Below, in pieces: positions 36,801-49,400 of a stretch of 64,000 nucleotides of DNA. Every line of letters starts with the position of its first letter. Position 1 is the first letter of the stretch. The DNA comes from Diadema setosum. Lineage: Eukaryota; Echinodermata; Echinoidea; Diadematoida; Diadematidae. The stretch is from positions 6,713,328-6,777,327 of the forward strand of contig CM067065.1 of NCBI GenBank assembly GCA_033980235.1. Direction: 5' to 3'. A program made the position numbers and the translations under genes. The notes under the pieces are model-generated. The model searched no databases. It saw nothing but the letters and a program-made list of their open reading frames with translations, and was not told the origin of the DNA.

Positions 36801-39800
36801 TTGATGTCGTTGATATGTAGATGGTGCTTCTCAATAAGCCAGTTCGTAATTAGCTCACGTACACCTTGGTACAAATGACCTTTATTTTTTCTTAGTTGGT
36901 TAGGCACACCACTCGTTTTCAAAGCAGTATAATGCATAAGCTGCCCAACATAACAATTTATGGAATTCGTGTTCAAACAAAGTATGAACTTGTGTTTAGA
37001 CCAGGTGACTAGAATAGTCCGTCAGTTGACACTTTAGCAGGCATCTAATTCATTGTTTCGTATTGAATGCAATAACAACCTTTTTCTTTTGATATTGCCA
37101 AATACCAGGCTTGCTGTCAGGTGGATGTGCTGGCAAGCACTGTTTAGATAAGGATCACATGAATAATCATCACATTACAGATGCTTATCTCGGTGAATTA
37201 ATAAACCAAAATGCCTGTTGGTACAAATGACCTTTTTCTGCTCATGCGCAAAGTGGAATTACGAACTGGTCTATTAGTTACAATCTCTTGCTCGATAGCG
37301 TACCCGCCAGTGGATGTAATTTTCCCCTTCATGGAACACCCTGTACATGTACATATTTGTAATTGACATGTAGATGGCGCTGTTAATCCTGTCGCTCTCG
37401 TGAGTCTTCTTTGTCCAGTGTTGCTCTCGCAGCATTTCTTTGCCTTGTTTCGGTCTCGTGAGCCTTCTTTGTCTAGTTTCAGTCTCGTGAGCCTTTATTA
37501 TGTAGTGTCGGTCTCGTGGGCTTTCTTTGCTTAATGTCGAATGTCGTGAGCCTTTTGTGTGAAGTGTCGAACTCATGGGCTGTATGACTCGAGAGCTGTA
37601 TAACTTATAGGCTGTATGACTTATGGACCTATTTTTGATGTCGGTCTCATGGACCGTATGACTCGTGGGTGTCGGTCTCGTGCCATGACACCCCCCCCCC
37701 CCCCCCCCAATTTGTCTCGCCCACAAATGTACCACAACACATTTGTACAAATCGAACTTTGATTGTTATGAAGTGGAATCAAGGCAGGGTGTTAGTACAA
37801 CAGAAGTAGCTTTGTAAAACAAGAATTATTTCCAAAGAAAATGGTCGAAAAAAGAACATGGAACAGTATATTTTAATGATTGTTAAAATTTCATATGGCT
37901 GATAAAAAAAAAAAAATGTGTACATTCAAGTATATCGTTACGTCCCAGTCACATAGACATCCCGGATCACCCCGGACCATACCGGATCTGATCCGGGACG
38001 CCTTGGACATCCTTAGACATCAGTGTATGTCCGTGTAGATCCGGGGACATCCGGGAGGCTGACACGGCAACTTTCGGAGGTCAAAAACATCCGACGTCAT
38101 CCGGGGTTTGCCGTGGTGGCAGAGCAATCCGGGGTGGTCCGTGCGGCTGCCGTGTAGCTGCCGTGTTAATCCGTGTATAGATGCCGTGTTTGTCTGTGTA
38201 GACGCCACGCTCTTCCTGCCTTATCCGTGTAGCTGCCGTATTTATACCAGGTGTACAGTCATACCAACGCTCGTCGACACTCCATCTTGGTCGAAGGTAT
38301 TCCTGATCTCCCTGGATCTCCCCAGATCACAGTGTAGATCCTTGAGCGTCTGTGTTTATATGTGACTGGGGCATTAGAAATAACATGATAAATGATCATG
38401 AACATGATCGGTATAAACACAGTCAAACCTAACATTGGCCCCTGAAAGTTTGTTGAAAAATGTCTGTGACCTATGACTTTGTGGTGATCTTCAACTCTCC
38501 AAAGGACATCAATCACCAAAATTTGGTCGCAAACATTCCTACAGAGCAGAAGCTATAAGCCATAATCGCAACACGCCGTGAAAACTTAAAGGGACTGTAC
38601 AGTAGGGCCTACTGGTTGAGGTGGGGATTCATGTTTTGAACATTCCTAAGTGAGATAATGAGAAACCTCTAATTAAATGTAAAAGAGCATGTAATCTTAA
38701 GAAGGATTCAAGGTTTATTTGATGAAAATTGGTTTTCAAATGGCTGAGATATCCAAAAGTGTGATAATAATAAAAGGCGTCAGGTCACGCTTTTTATGAG
38801 GACCTCTTGTTCCACCTTGTTTTTGGATATCTCAGCCATTCCAAAACCGATTTTCATCAAATAAACTTTTGATACACATTAGAATTGCATGCTCTTTGAC
38901 ATCTCATAGAGTGGTTTCTGAATATTTTGTAAAATGTTAAATGCTAAATCCTCACCTCTACCAGAACTGTACACCCCCTTTAACATAGACCCCTAAAAGG
39001 TCGTTGCCCCCGTTTGTGACCTTTGACCTTGTGGTGTCATTCAACTCCCCAAGGGACACCTACCACCAAAGTTTGGCCATAAAAGTCCAATCAGAAGTTA
39101 TGAGCGATGATCGAAACGCACCGTAAAAACCTAACATTGACCCCTTAAAGTTTATTAAACCTTGTTCGTGACCTGTGACCTTGTGGAAACCCTCAACTCC
39201 CCAAGGGACACCTACCATTTAACCCGTTCCTTCCGAAATTCTCTGAGTTCTTTTAATGCCTCCACGCTAGATCTTGTTTTTCTTTTTCTTTTTTTTTTCC
39301 GTGGACGGAGAGGTAGACAGGTTGGTAATCCACCTGTGTGAAAGCAGTCAAGCGGCACAGTGTATTCCCCTTTCCACGATCAACTATAATGTGCCAGTGA
39401 ACAATGCAAATATCGACAAATATAAACTAAATCAAGATAAAGGCAAATAATACTGTGAAATACGCATTTTGCAAACAGAAGGAGAACAAATGCCTATAGA
39501 ATAAACTCTGATCTTTTCATCAAACCCACTTTCTGGGCATTTTAAGACAAAGAAACATGAATTTAGGCCACGAAAGCAGGCACTCTTGTCTTCATTTTAT
39601 ACCAGGTTCCCGTATATCAGTTGTTCCCACGGGAACGGGTTTTAAGTCCGGTCACAAATGGACTATACCAATCAAAAGTTATGAGCCATAATCGAAACTT
39701 AACATTGGCCCCTTAAAGTTCGGTGACCCCTGTCTATGACCTTAGACCTTCAGGTGACCTTCCTGTTTGGTATCATGTGCAACTTGGCGTAAACACTCCT

Positions 39801-42800
39801 CACTCCAAGTTTGATTGACATTGAAACACTCGGTACAAAGTAATTTTAGTTTTTGTATATAATTATAGCGTTGTGGGCGGACGACGGGCGGACAGACACC
39901 GCAGTTGATCTCTTAGCCTCCCTTCACCTCCAGTGGGCTCGGCAAAAACTGCTGCAAACACACTTTACCATTCATGTTATGACCCCAAACTAAAAGGAAG
40001 TATAGAAGAAGGATGACTTTTTTCAGAAAATGTGAAAAATTCAAAATTGCCTCTATTGAACCATTTCACTTTTTTTTTTTTGGGGGGGGGGGGGGAGTCC
40101 TCACATACAATCAAGGGTTGCGACTTTTTGTTGGTTTTGTGATGCACGGTCACAAGTATGAATTATGCACTATCTTGTAGCCTCAGTGGTCAGCACTGAC
40201 CCTACGGTTCGAGGATGGAGAGGGGAAGGCATCCGATTGCATTGCGATATCCAGAAGGGACCTGTAAGAGCTGTGTACTGGGACAAGGTGACCACCTTGC
40301 AACGGGAGGAGATGAGGACGACGAAGGCTAGATTTTTCGATGGGGACTTTGAGAGCAGGGATGAACGGTTTCACATGGACCAAAACTTTGGCCTAGTTAT
40401 CACCGACCTGGAAGTGGCAGATGAGGGTCTCTACTACTGTCAGGTGCTGCTGGAGAATCTTGAGGTCTTTTACAATTCCACCATTATGAAGATAAACTGT
40501 AAGTAATATTTGTCATATCACATGTGATTTAAACTGAAAAGGTCAACTCAAGGGAAAATTGTGAAATGAAATTGAATAGTGCCGAAATTCTGACTTATTA
40601 ATAAATCATCTGCCCTAACTTCACACTAAATTTACGGATAATGAATGAGCTTCCTGCCTCTATCATTAATACATCATTATTTGTACTATATTTCTGACTA
40701 TTTAGTTGATTATATTGAGTACACTAGTCTTTCATTCTTTTTTTTTCGGGGGGGGGGGGGGTGGGGGATGGAGCAGCCGAATCAGTCACTGGTAATAAAT
40801 AATAATTATGTTCCCAAATGTTCAGTAGTTTCCGTGAATGAAATCACACTGACAACACTCCTTCACTTTATAAACCAAGTGAGAAATAGGAATCCATGGA
40901 TTGCTGTTTACTACTTACTGAGCAGCCTATTTTGGGGAGCTGCCACTGTGTGTTGCAGTTCACTTTTCGTGATTAACCTCAACCGATACCTATTTTCATT
41001 CTTGCCATTTGTACTTTTCATGATACGTCAATGAAACACAACCATGTGGGCCTATGACTAGCAAGCAGATATCAAGTCTGTTAGAAGTGTTGCAGAGTAG
41101 AAAAGAACAAGTCCATGCGCTGCGGCTACTTCTCTACATGTTTTTTCAGGCACAGTATAAAAGGACCAATATGAAACATGTCATTTCACATAGCATTTCA
41201 TATCTCTCTAGCGATGGCATCGAAACATACCATCGAGGAATGCGTTGATATGAGTCAGTTTCATCAAGGCCGGTGTATATACCAGACTCCCTCTAACACT
41301 GCTTCCTTCAACCTTACGTGTGTCGTGAGTGGATTCAAGCCAAACATTTCCATGCTGTGGACGCAGGAGTCGGGAAAGAAACTTAATTCCGCGGTTGCAC
41401 AACAGACAACGCTACCTGACGGCACGTACGAGAGGATCGAGACAATAGTTGTTTCATCAAGTCATGGTGCAGAACAAACCTTGACGTGCATGGCTGTCGG
41501 TGACCCCCTGAACGGAACATCAACCGCAGAAATCATCATTCTTCCTTTACAAGGTTTTGTGAAACGTTCTCATTTAAGTGCTTCCATAGGATAACTGGTA
41601 ATATCAAACAGAGGTGACGATGTTTCAGTAAATAGTTTGATTCAAACTTGTTTACATGTAGGTACTCAACAACCACCCTACAATGGGGGCTGTTCGTTAT
41701 TCCGAAGATTTGCTGTTCCGAAGGTTCGTTATTCCGATGGGTCGTTAACCCGAAACAAGCAAATTCTCTATACCTAGAGGTTCGTTAATCCGAAGGTAAA
41801 AAAGGGTTCCTTAATCCGAAAATTTGTGGCGTTATTCCGAAGGTTCGTTACTCCGAAGTTAATCCGAAAATAAAATTCGGAACAATGAACCTTCGGAATA
41901 ACGAATCTTAGGAATGAAGAGCCTTCGAATTAGCGAACCTTCGGAATAACGAGCTGTAACCCCCTACAATAACCATAGTGCAGGTTTCACAAGCCAAATA
42001 ACCAATACAAACTTTTGAAAGAAAAAGTATACTATTCTTATGTAGTTTTATGATGCTGGCAGCAATAACGCATTCAGATTTATGCTTTACCTTAGTAATT
42101 AAAAAAAAAAGAGAGAGTGAAAATTAGGCCTCTGTTTTTGTAAACTTACAACGACGAAATTTAAAAGCAGGTACAACATAAAATGTACAAGAATTGTTTT
42201 GATGGTCTTTGATACAAATAATCTTTCCAAAGATGGCAATTGTACTCCTCTCTTGAGTTTAGACCTCAGATATTGTTTGAATTATTTCCACAAAGAGATA
42301 ACAATTGCACACTCAATCAAATAAAAACAACAAAACAATGGAATCAGGCATCTGCTTACATGAATTGCATTGGCCATTGTCTGGCCCCTCTCTTTCTGTA
42401 ACAAAAAACAAACAAACAAAACAGAAACGTTTGTGGGTAGGGCCTTGTGAAAAGTCTTTAAATAAAGGAATATCAATTTCGTTTCAAATGTTTATTTGAT
42501 CCATTTTTTCCAATATAATTTTATACATGAATAGAGATTCTGTTTAATAATATCACATAAAATATCAGTATACATATTTACAATATACATGATTCGAAGA
42601 CGGAAAATATGTGTCAAATTATTCCACTAACAAAATCATAATTATATTGTATTACCACATTTCCAAATAATTACCTCAGAAATTATGCAGAAGTAATTCT
42701 TGTGGATAAGGGATCATTCTTCAATACTTAGATTCATACAAAAATTGTTATTCCATGTACTTTCTACTTCTTTAATAGGGTTAAAGAGGTACAATGGACA

Positions 42801-43448
42801 TCGAATAGAAGAGTCGTGAAAAGTTGCTAGCACGCAATAAGCTTCCCTTCACTATCAAAGACATATGGGTCTCTCTCATCGTTCGACCACAATCTATACA
42901 AAGGGACCGCCCTTATTATAGAAGTGCACTTCTCTTATTTCGAATTTGATATCAAATTCAAACACCAGATGAAAAAAAAAATCTTTGAAACAATTTTTAC
43001 TGATTTACATCCTGTATTGCTGTAACATCTTCATCGTACCAGACAGGGTAGTGAAACATTCCTTTTAAGTTTCAAAAGAATGTTTGAAAGTCGTTATACC
43101 ACAACAAATCAAGTTTGTGCATTTCCACAATGTTCAAGTTTGTTAATATCTTTGACCTAAACACATACGAAGTTCCAAAGGTTTTGAGAACATTCTCAGA
43201 AGCTTGTATTCTAAATATAATACTACAATTTTAGTTAAGGTTACATTTTCTGTTCATTTCCGCCTATTATCAAAATGGTTTTCTAAAATTTGTTTTTTTT
43301 TTCTTTTTATAACGACACCTTTTATTATCACTGTTGAGGTTTTCATTCATTTTCGGCATGACGAACCCTATTTCATATTCGGATTACAAACGAATCTTCG
43401 GAATAACATACCTTATTATGGAGACGCGGAACGTTTTTTTTTTTTTTT

Positions 43449-43487
<39 letters not shown>

Positions 43488-46453
43488 GGGTGGGGCAGTA
43501 CGGGAGGGAGTACTTCAAGGTAATTTTTAGAAATTGAAATTCATGGATGTTGTCATTGTTGCCCCGATCCCCCTTTTTTGACGAGACAAAAGTGTGCGTG
43601 TCCCCCCCCCCCCCTCCTTCCGTTCCGCCTACCTTGTTACAAGTGACCGTGCACCTCAAAACGAACATAAAGTCGCACACACTGATTTTGCGCGAGGACT
43701 GAAAATAAATGAAATTGGTCAACCTAGCCGAACTTGACTTTTTCATATTTTCTGAAAGAGCGGATCTTCTTTTACATTATGCTAAAATTTGGTATCATGA
43801 AACGGGCAGGAAAGTGTGTTTTTTTTTTAGCAGTTTATCTCAAACATGTTTGGTAGAATAGTGTGATTAGGTGTGTTTTTAGAATCCCTTTTTCATTTCT
43901 GAAAAACCTTGTCCACACTATTCACTTTCAACTCTAATAACTTTCGAAAGGATAGTGCTACTGCATTGAAAGTTGGCATTAATTATGGACAGAATGTGTT
44001 AATGAGGCATGCTTGATTTCAGTTTAATCTGATAATCCCTTCATTGTTGTTACTCTGGTGGTTTACTTCCTGTTTTCTGTCCCATTCATCGCACAGCCAG
44101 CGCGGTTTGGTAAAGATTAAGCGCTTGAATAGACACTGTACTTCAGAGCCTCTTTTCTCAGTTCACACTTTTCTTGAGTTTGTGCTTTTCTTTCCAATAT
44201 TTAGATAGGTTAGGAGAGTCCATTTGATTTAAGTTATACATCATTTTAAAGCTTAAAGTCTGCTCTTTCAGAATATAGTCTTAACTAAAAATTCATGTCT
44301 GGCGACTTTTTGTTTGTTTTGAGGTGCAGGGTCACATAATATGTATCTTATTTTCGGAAATATGAACCTTCGGAACTGTATCCGTTGCATATTTTTAGTA
44401 AAGAATTGCTGCTGTATCATTATCATATTTCAGGAAAACGTGGCAATTTGGGTCTCATCATTGGACTGGTCATTGGTGTACCTGTTGCCTTAGCCATTGC
44501 ATTTCTTCTTGTTCGAAAGTTTCTTCAACGATCCTACCGTGACTACCTATCTGTTATCTTTGGTAAGAATCGAAACCATATTTTTTTTTTTTTCTACACG
44601 ACCGTTCATTTTGTTTTCAGTGTTCCTTCTTTTTTTCTGATCCACCACGTCATGTTGATTTGCTATGATACAAAATTAGGGTTATTTAGGTGCCTTAAAT
44701 TTCCTTGAACGACCCAAATTGTTTCTTAGTAATTTTTCTTACGAGAATAATGGTGTATTTTCTAACTATTCCAAAGAACGATTCTTATCTAAACAACATT
44801 ACTTGAAAGGCATTCATTAGCTTGGAGGAAATTATCTATATGATATCCAATACATAGAAATAAAGGTAATGAGTTTTGAGGCTCGTTTTAGTTTACAAAA
44901 GCCAATGGTTAAAATGATATCAGTCGTTAATCTGACAGACATGGTTGTTGGTTTACGGTTGCCATGGCAACCAGCAATATCGGACATAGCTAAATTACAT
45001 ATCAAAATGTTTGTCATAAGATTTTAGGACAAGTGACCAAATTTGGTTGAAATCGGGTAAAGGGTGTAGGCGTAGCAAACGAAAATATGGTAGGGGGGAG
45101 CACAGTGTGCCCTCCCCCGCCCCCCCCCCCCCCCCCCTTGGGCTTTATAGGGTTAACGTGTCGCTTGATCAAGATACCGCTATGTCAGGCCATTAGATGT
45201 ACAAACAAGAAAGCTAAGACGAGGGGGAAAACGTTTTGCCCCTCACAAACCCAGAGAAAAACAGATCTCTCCCACTTTGCCACTTCATGGTAACACCGGC
45301 ACTGCAAAGCCGAGTCTAGTGGCTCACAGTTGTTGTGACAGCGTCACTACTCAGTTGTTCGCCATCCGGTCCGGAAGGATAGAGGAAGCTAGGCGATCAT
45401 CATCGCAACTCAGCTAACATTTGGACGTTTTTTGAACGTTCTTGAAACGTTCCAAGTTCGTAATTTGGACGTTTTGTCAAAACGTTTTTAGAACTTTTTT
45501 TGTGGCAGGTTTTTGACGTATTTAAAACGTTTCCAATGGACGTTATCATTTCAAAAAAAAAAAAATCTTTTGGAATTTTTAAGGAAATGCAGAAAACCCT
45601 CTGGACGTTTTAGACGTCAGTAAAACCTTTTAAGAATATTCAAAACGTTCTGTGGGCGTTCTTCGGACGTCCAGAAAACCTTTGAAAACCGTCCAGACTG
45701 TTGAAAAAAAAAGCGTTTTAAGAACATCTAAAAAGTCTTATGACCCGTTCCAGAACGTTTAGAGAACCTTTCATATCCGTCTAGAACGTGCAGACAACCT
45801 TTTAAGAATGTTTGATGTTTATTTTTTACTGGGTATTTAAAAAAAAGACATATTATCAAGGCACAATCTCTGATTAAAGTACCCTAATCCTAATCCTATA
45901 TAATCCTAACCTAACCTGTTCCTAATGTCCTATCACCTATACCTATTGCATCCTATTCCCAATTGAAGAATATGTGTCACATTCTTATATATACCAGCAA
46001 AATGTTGTAATGCATGAAGACATAGTTACTAAAACTAGATCACACACACCTTAATTAGGCCTATTACCACATGAAAATGCCTCTTCATAACACAATTTGA
46101 AGTCGTGAATAACTGAACAATAACGTAGGTGAGTTTATTGTTAACACAGAAAGTTTGAAACCAGCATAAATCTTCATTTCTAGATTTCAATGTCTTTTAT
46201 CTATTACCACTAGTTTTCAAATCTCATTTTCTTATTTGAATATTCATAGATAGGCATGGATATTCATGATTAAGAAAGCAATGACGAAAACGTAGCGGAC
46301 CAAATAAAAATGTTTTTCAAACGTTCATAAAAGACAAAGTCGACGTAGCAGGCGAGATAAAAACGTTTTGTGGACGTTTATAAAGGACGAAGACGTAGCA
46401 GACTTAACAAAAACGTTCTGTGACGTCCATTGACGTTTTTAAAACGTTCCCCC

Positions 46454-46486
<33 letters not shown>

Positions 46487-49400
46487 GTGCTTTGCGGTAA
46501 ATGCTAATTCCCAACTTAGACGTTGTTATGTACCCGTTAAAAAAAAATCCATTTTATAAGAAGACGTACGGACCCTAAAAAAACCCTGAAAACGTTATGT
46601 GTTTGCTGGGAAGCTGTCTGTGCCGCTCCCGGCGGCTCCTGCTGCAGCTGCATCAAACCATCGCTAATGCGCTCCAATTCACGCTCTGAAAACACTGGTT
46701 CATACGCGTAAAACACAAAGGTAACCAATTTGGAGATTGTCGATCGTATATGATAAATAATGACGTTGAAACATTGAAACTTTTGATTCAGAATAAATAG
46801 CACGAATGAATTAAGGACGTTCCTCAGTTACGTTTGTGCGCATCCTAGCTGAGCAGGTTGGTCAGATGAGCTGAGCTGAGATAATAGTAGATCGAGCTAG
46901 AGTGTACTACGTACAGACACCCGACAGCTTCCCACCGTGGCCGCGTTGGGCGGCCTCGCTCGGCCCGCATGCCTGCCGACTGTACACTCTTAAAACATCC
47001 GAGTCAGAACTGACCCGGAACTGGGTCCGTTGGGGTCACACCGTTCCAGGTCAGAAATGACAAGGAATGGGGTCAGCTATGACCCATTCAGAGTCATAAA
47101 TTTGGTCAGGGTGACCCCATTTGGGGTCTTCATGACCAAATTCGAAGTCATTTCTGACCCGGAATGGTGTATGACCCCAACGGACCCAGTTCCGGGTCAG
47201 TTCTGACTCAGGATTTTTTAGAGTGTACGCGTTACGTACTACGCACAGTTCAGCGGTCCGAGCCGCATACATGGTCGGCTTGGAAATGGAAGTGAGCTGT
47301 TTCCATTTCAATTCCGTAGATCTGTTTTGTGACATGCAGTACATTATTTGTTCATCAACATGAGCACCACTAGTCGAGCACCACTAAGTCGGGGACAACT
47401 ACTAGACTAGGTATTGTAACAAACAAACAAACAAAAACAAACAAACAAACAAAAACATAAACACATATGGCACACTTTTTATCTTTAAGTTTAACAACTA
47501 AAAACTATCTGAGTATCTCTCACTTGCATCCAATTAAAGGCATAATTTACCATTTGCAGGTGAAAGCATTAGTGCTTTAAAATAGTTCTAAAATGTGAGT
47601 TAGGGATAGAAACAACCACTGTCAAAATTTGAATCCGTATAATTGATGTGAAGTGTTGTTAAATACACAAAATGTGAACAATAGTTATAATAAAAATGTT
47701 TCCAGACTAAACCGTATACAGTTACGGTTTACTGAGAAAAAACCTGATATCTCCTTATATTTTAGGTTTTATTGCAAATATTTCATATGGTAGGATGTTT
47801 TATGATACAACAGACCTGCATATATGCATCAAATGTGATATCTTGAACATTTTTGAAATCACTGCTCCCAAAGGTAAACTGGACCTTTAATATCATTACG
47901 GGCTGTGCAAGGGAAATAAAAAAGAAAATAACAAAAACGCACATGCTCCTTCCTTTCTGAATATTTTCCAAGCAATCACTACAATTTTGACAATTTTCTT
48001 TTGAAAAATACATGGGGTTTTGAGTTTACAGCATGAGATTCATGAACCCATCCTAGATCAGGGTATCTCTGCATTGGTTCCTGACCAGATTTGGGGTCTT
48101 ACGATGATTTTTGTCGCACGGAGGCGCTGCCATGGTAGCACAAAAGCGAGCGCACGACCACCCCCCCCCCCCCGATGTTACAATTGTTCTGCATTAAGTA
48201 ACCCTTCTTGTACAATTTGATCAAGTTTCATGAAAATACCATTGGTTTTGAATGTACAGCATGACATTCATGGTCCCCACCTAATCAGGGCACCCAGGAT
48301 AAGTTTATAACCAGATGTTTGGGTCCCAGGGTGATTTCTGTCATACATTGGGGTGCAGCCGGCACAACAAAAGAGCACCCGAACCCCCCACTCACCCCCC
48401 CCCCTCCCCCATTTTTATTGTGTTTCTGGAATTAGTAAGCTTTGTTCTACAATTTTGTCAAGTTTCGTGAAAATGACATAGGTTTTGGATGTACAGCACG
48501 AGATTCTTGAACCAACCCGATCAGGGCATCCCTGGATAGATTTATGACCAAATCGTAGGGGTCTTCAGTGATTCCTGCCTCACGTGGGCATTGCTAGCAC
48601 AGAAACGAGCACACGAACCACCCATTTTTACAAGCTTTATGCATTTAGTAGCCATTCTTCTATACGATTTAGTCAAGTTTCATAAAAATGACATGGGTTT
48701 TGAATGTACCGCATAAGTTTTTTTAACTTTCTCCTATAGCCCACCCCAAACAGAAAACGTTCCTGACAAGGATTTGAGAGATTCATTGTTTTCTGCCGCG
48801 TGAAGGCGCTGCTTGCCCAAGAATGAGAGTGTAAACCCCAACTTGAAAACTTTTTCCTCGTTTTGGGTACCTTTCTGTGCAATTATTGCAAATTTGGAGA
48901 AAATTAAATGGATTTTGAAAGAATTATGGGGATTTAGGTTTGCCATTGCCGATTCTGTTGCCTATCATGGCCAGGCCTTGTTCTCATAGCGCTATCATTT
49001 TCATACTTGACGGTAAATGTAATATGCGTCAAAGTCCCCCAGACGAAAACAAGTACACGAACCTGTGGTTTTATTTGCATATTTTGGCCTTTGGATGGGT
49101 CAAAGTTACGGTATGGAAAGTTTGAAGAAAATGATACGGACTTTACTTTAACTGAGGAACGTCCTTAAATGACAAGAATAACGTGACTGTGCGGTAGTTA
49201 TGGTCTTTGGAGCCTGATGATTGATAACGTGTTTTTTTTTTATGGTAATAAAAGTTTTGATGTAAATTGTGCTCTTAAACAAGAAAAAATAATAGTAAAA
49301 TCTAGAGCGCTAACGAGGTAGTGAAATATTTTTTAATTATTATGATCATATGAAATATATCAAGTTGGAATAATATTCACCGCGAGGTTTTAATAGTGAG

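Larger units (their letters stand above)
38425..39770. repeat. ~150 bp tandem array broken by two TTAA elements
   Basis: Units share gtgacctttgaccttgtgg, caactccccaagggacac and aagttatgagc..gatcgaaa. Copies start near 38430, 38987, 39145 and 39700. The TTAA elements at 38586 and 39219 interrupt the units. Confidence 0.65.
46811..49168. mobile_element. 2.4 kb TTAA-flanked element with internal tandem array
   Basis: The ends are ttaaggacgttcctcagtta and its reverse complement, with TTAA at both edges. It carries an inserted palindromic MITE (46986-47225) and a ~230 bp tandem array (48005-48720). No transposase frame is seen. Confidence 0.7.

Noticed and set aside
37274..37750. 158-residue minus-strand open frame
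   Set aside because: It translates the ~16 bp tandem units of a foldback arm. No domain pattern.
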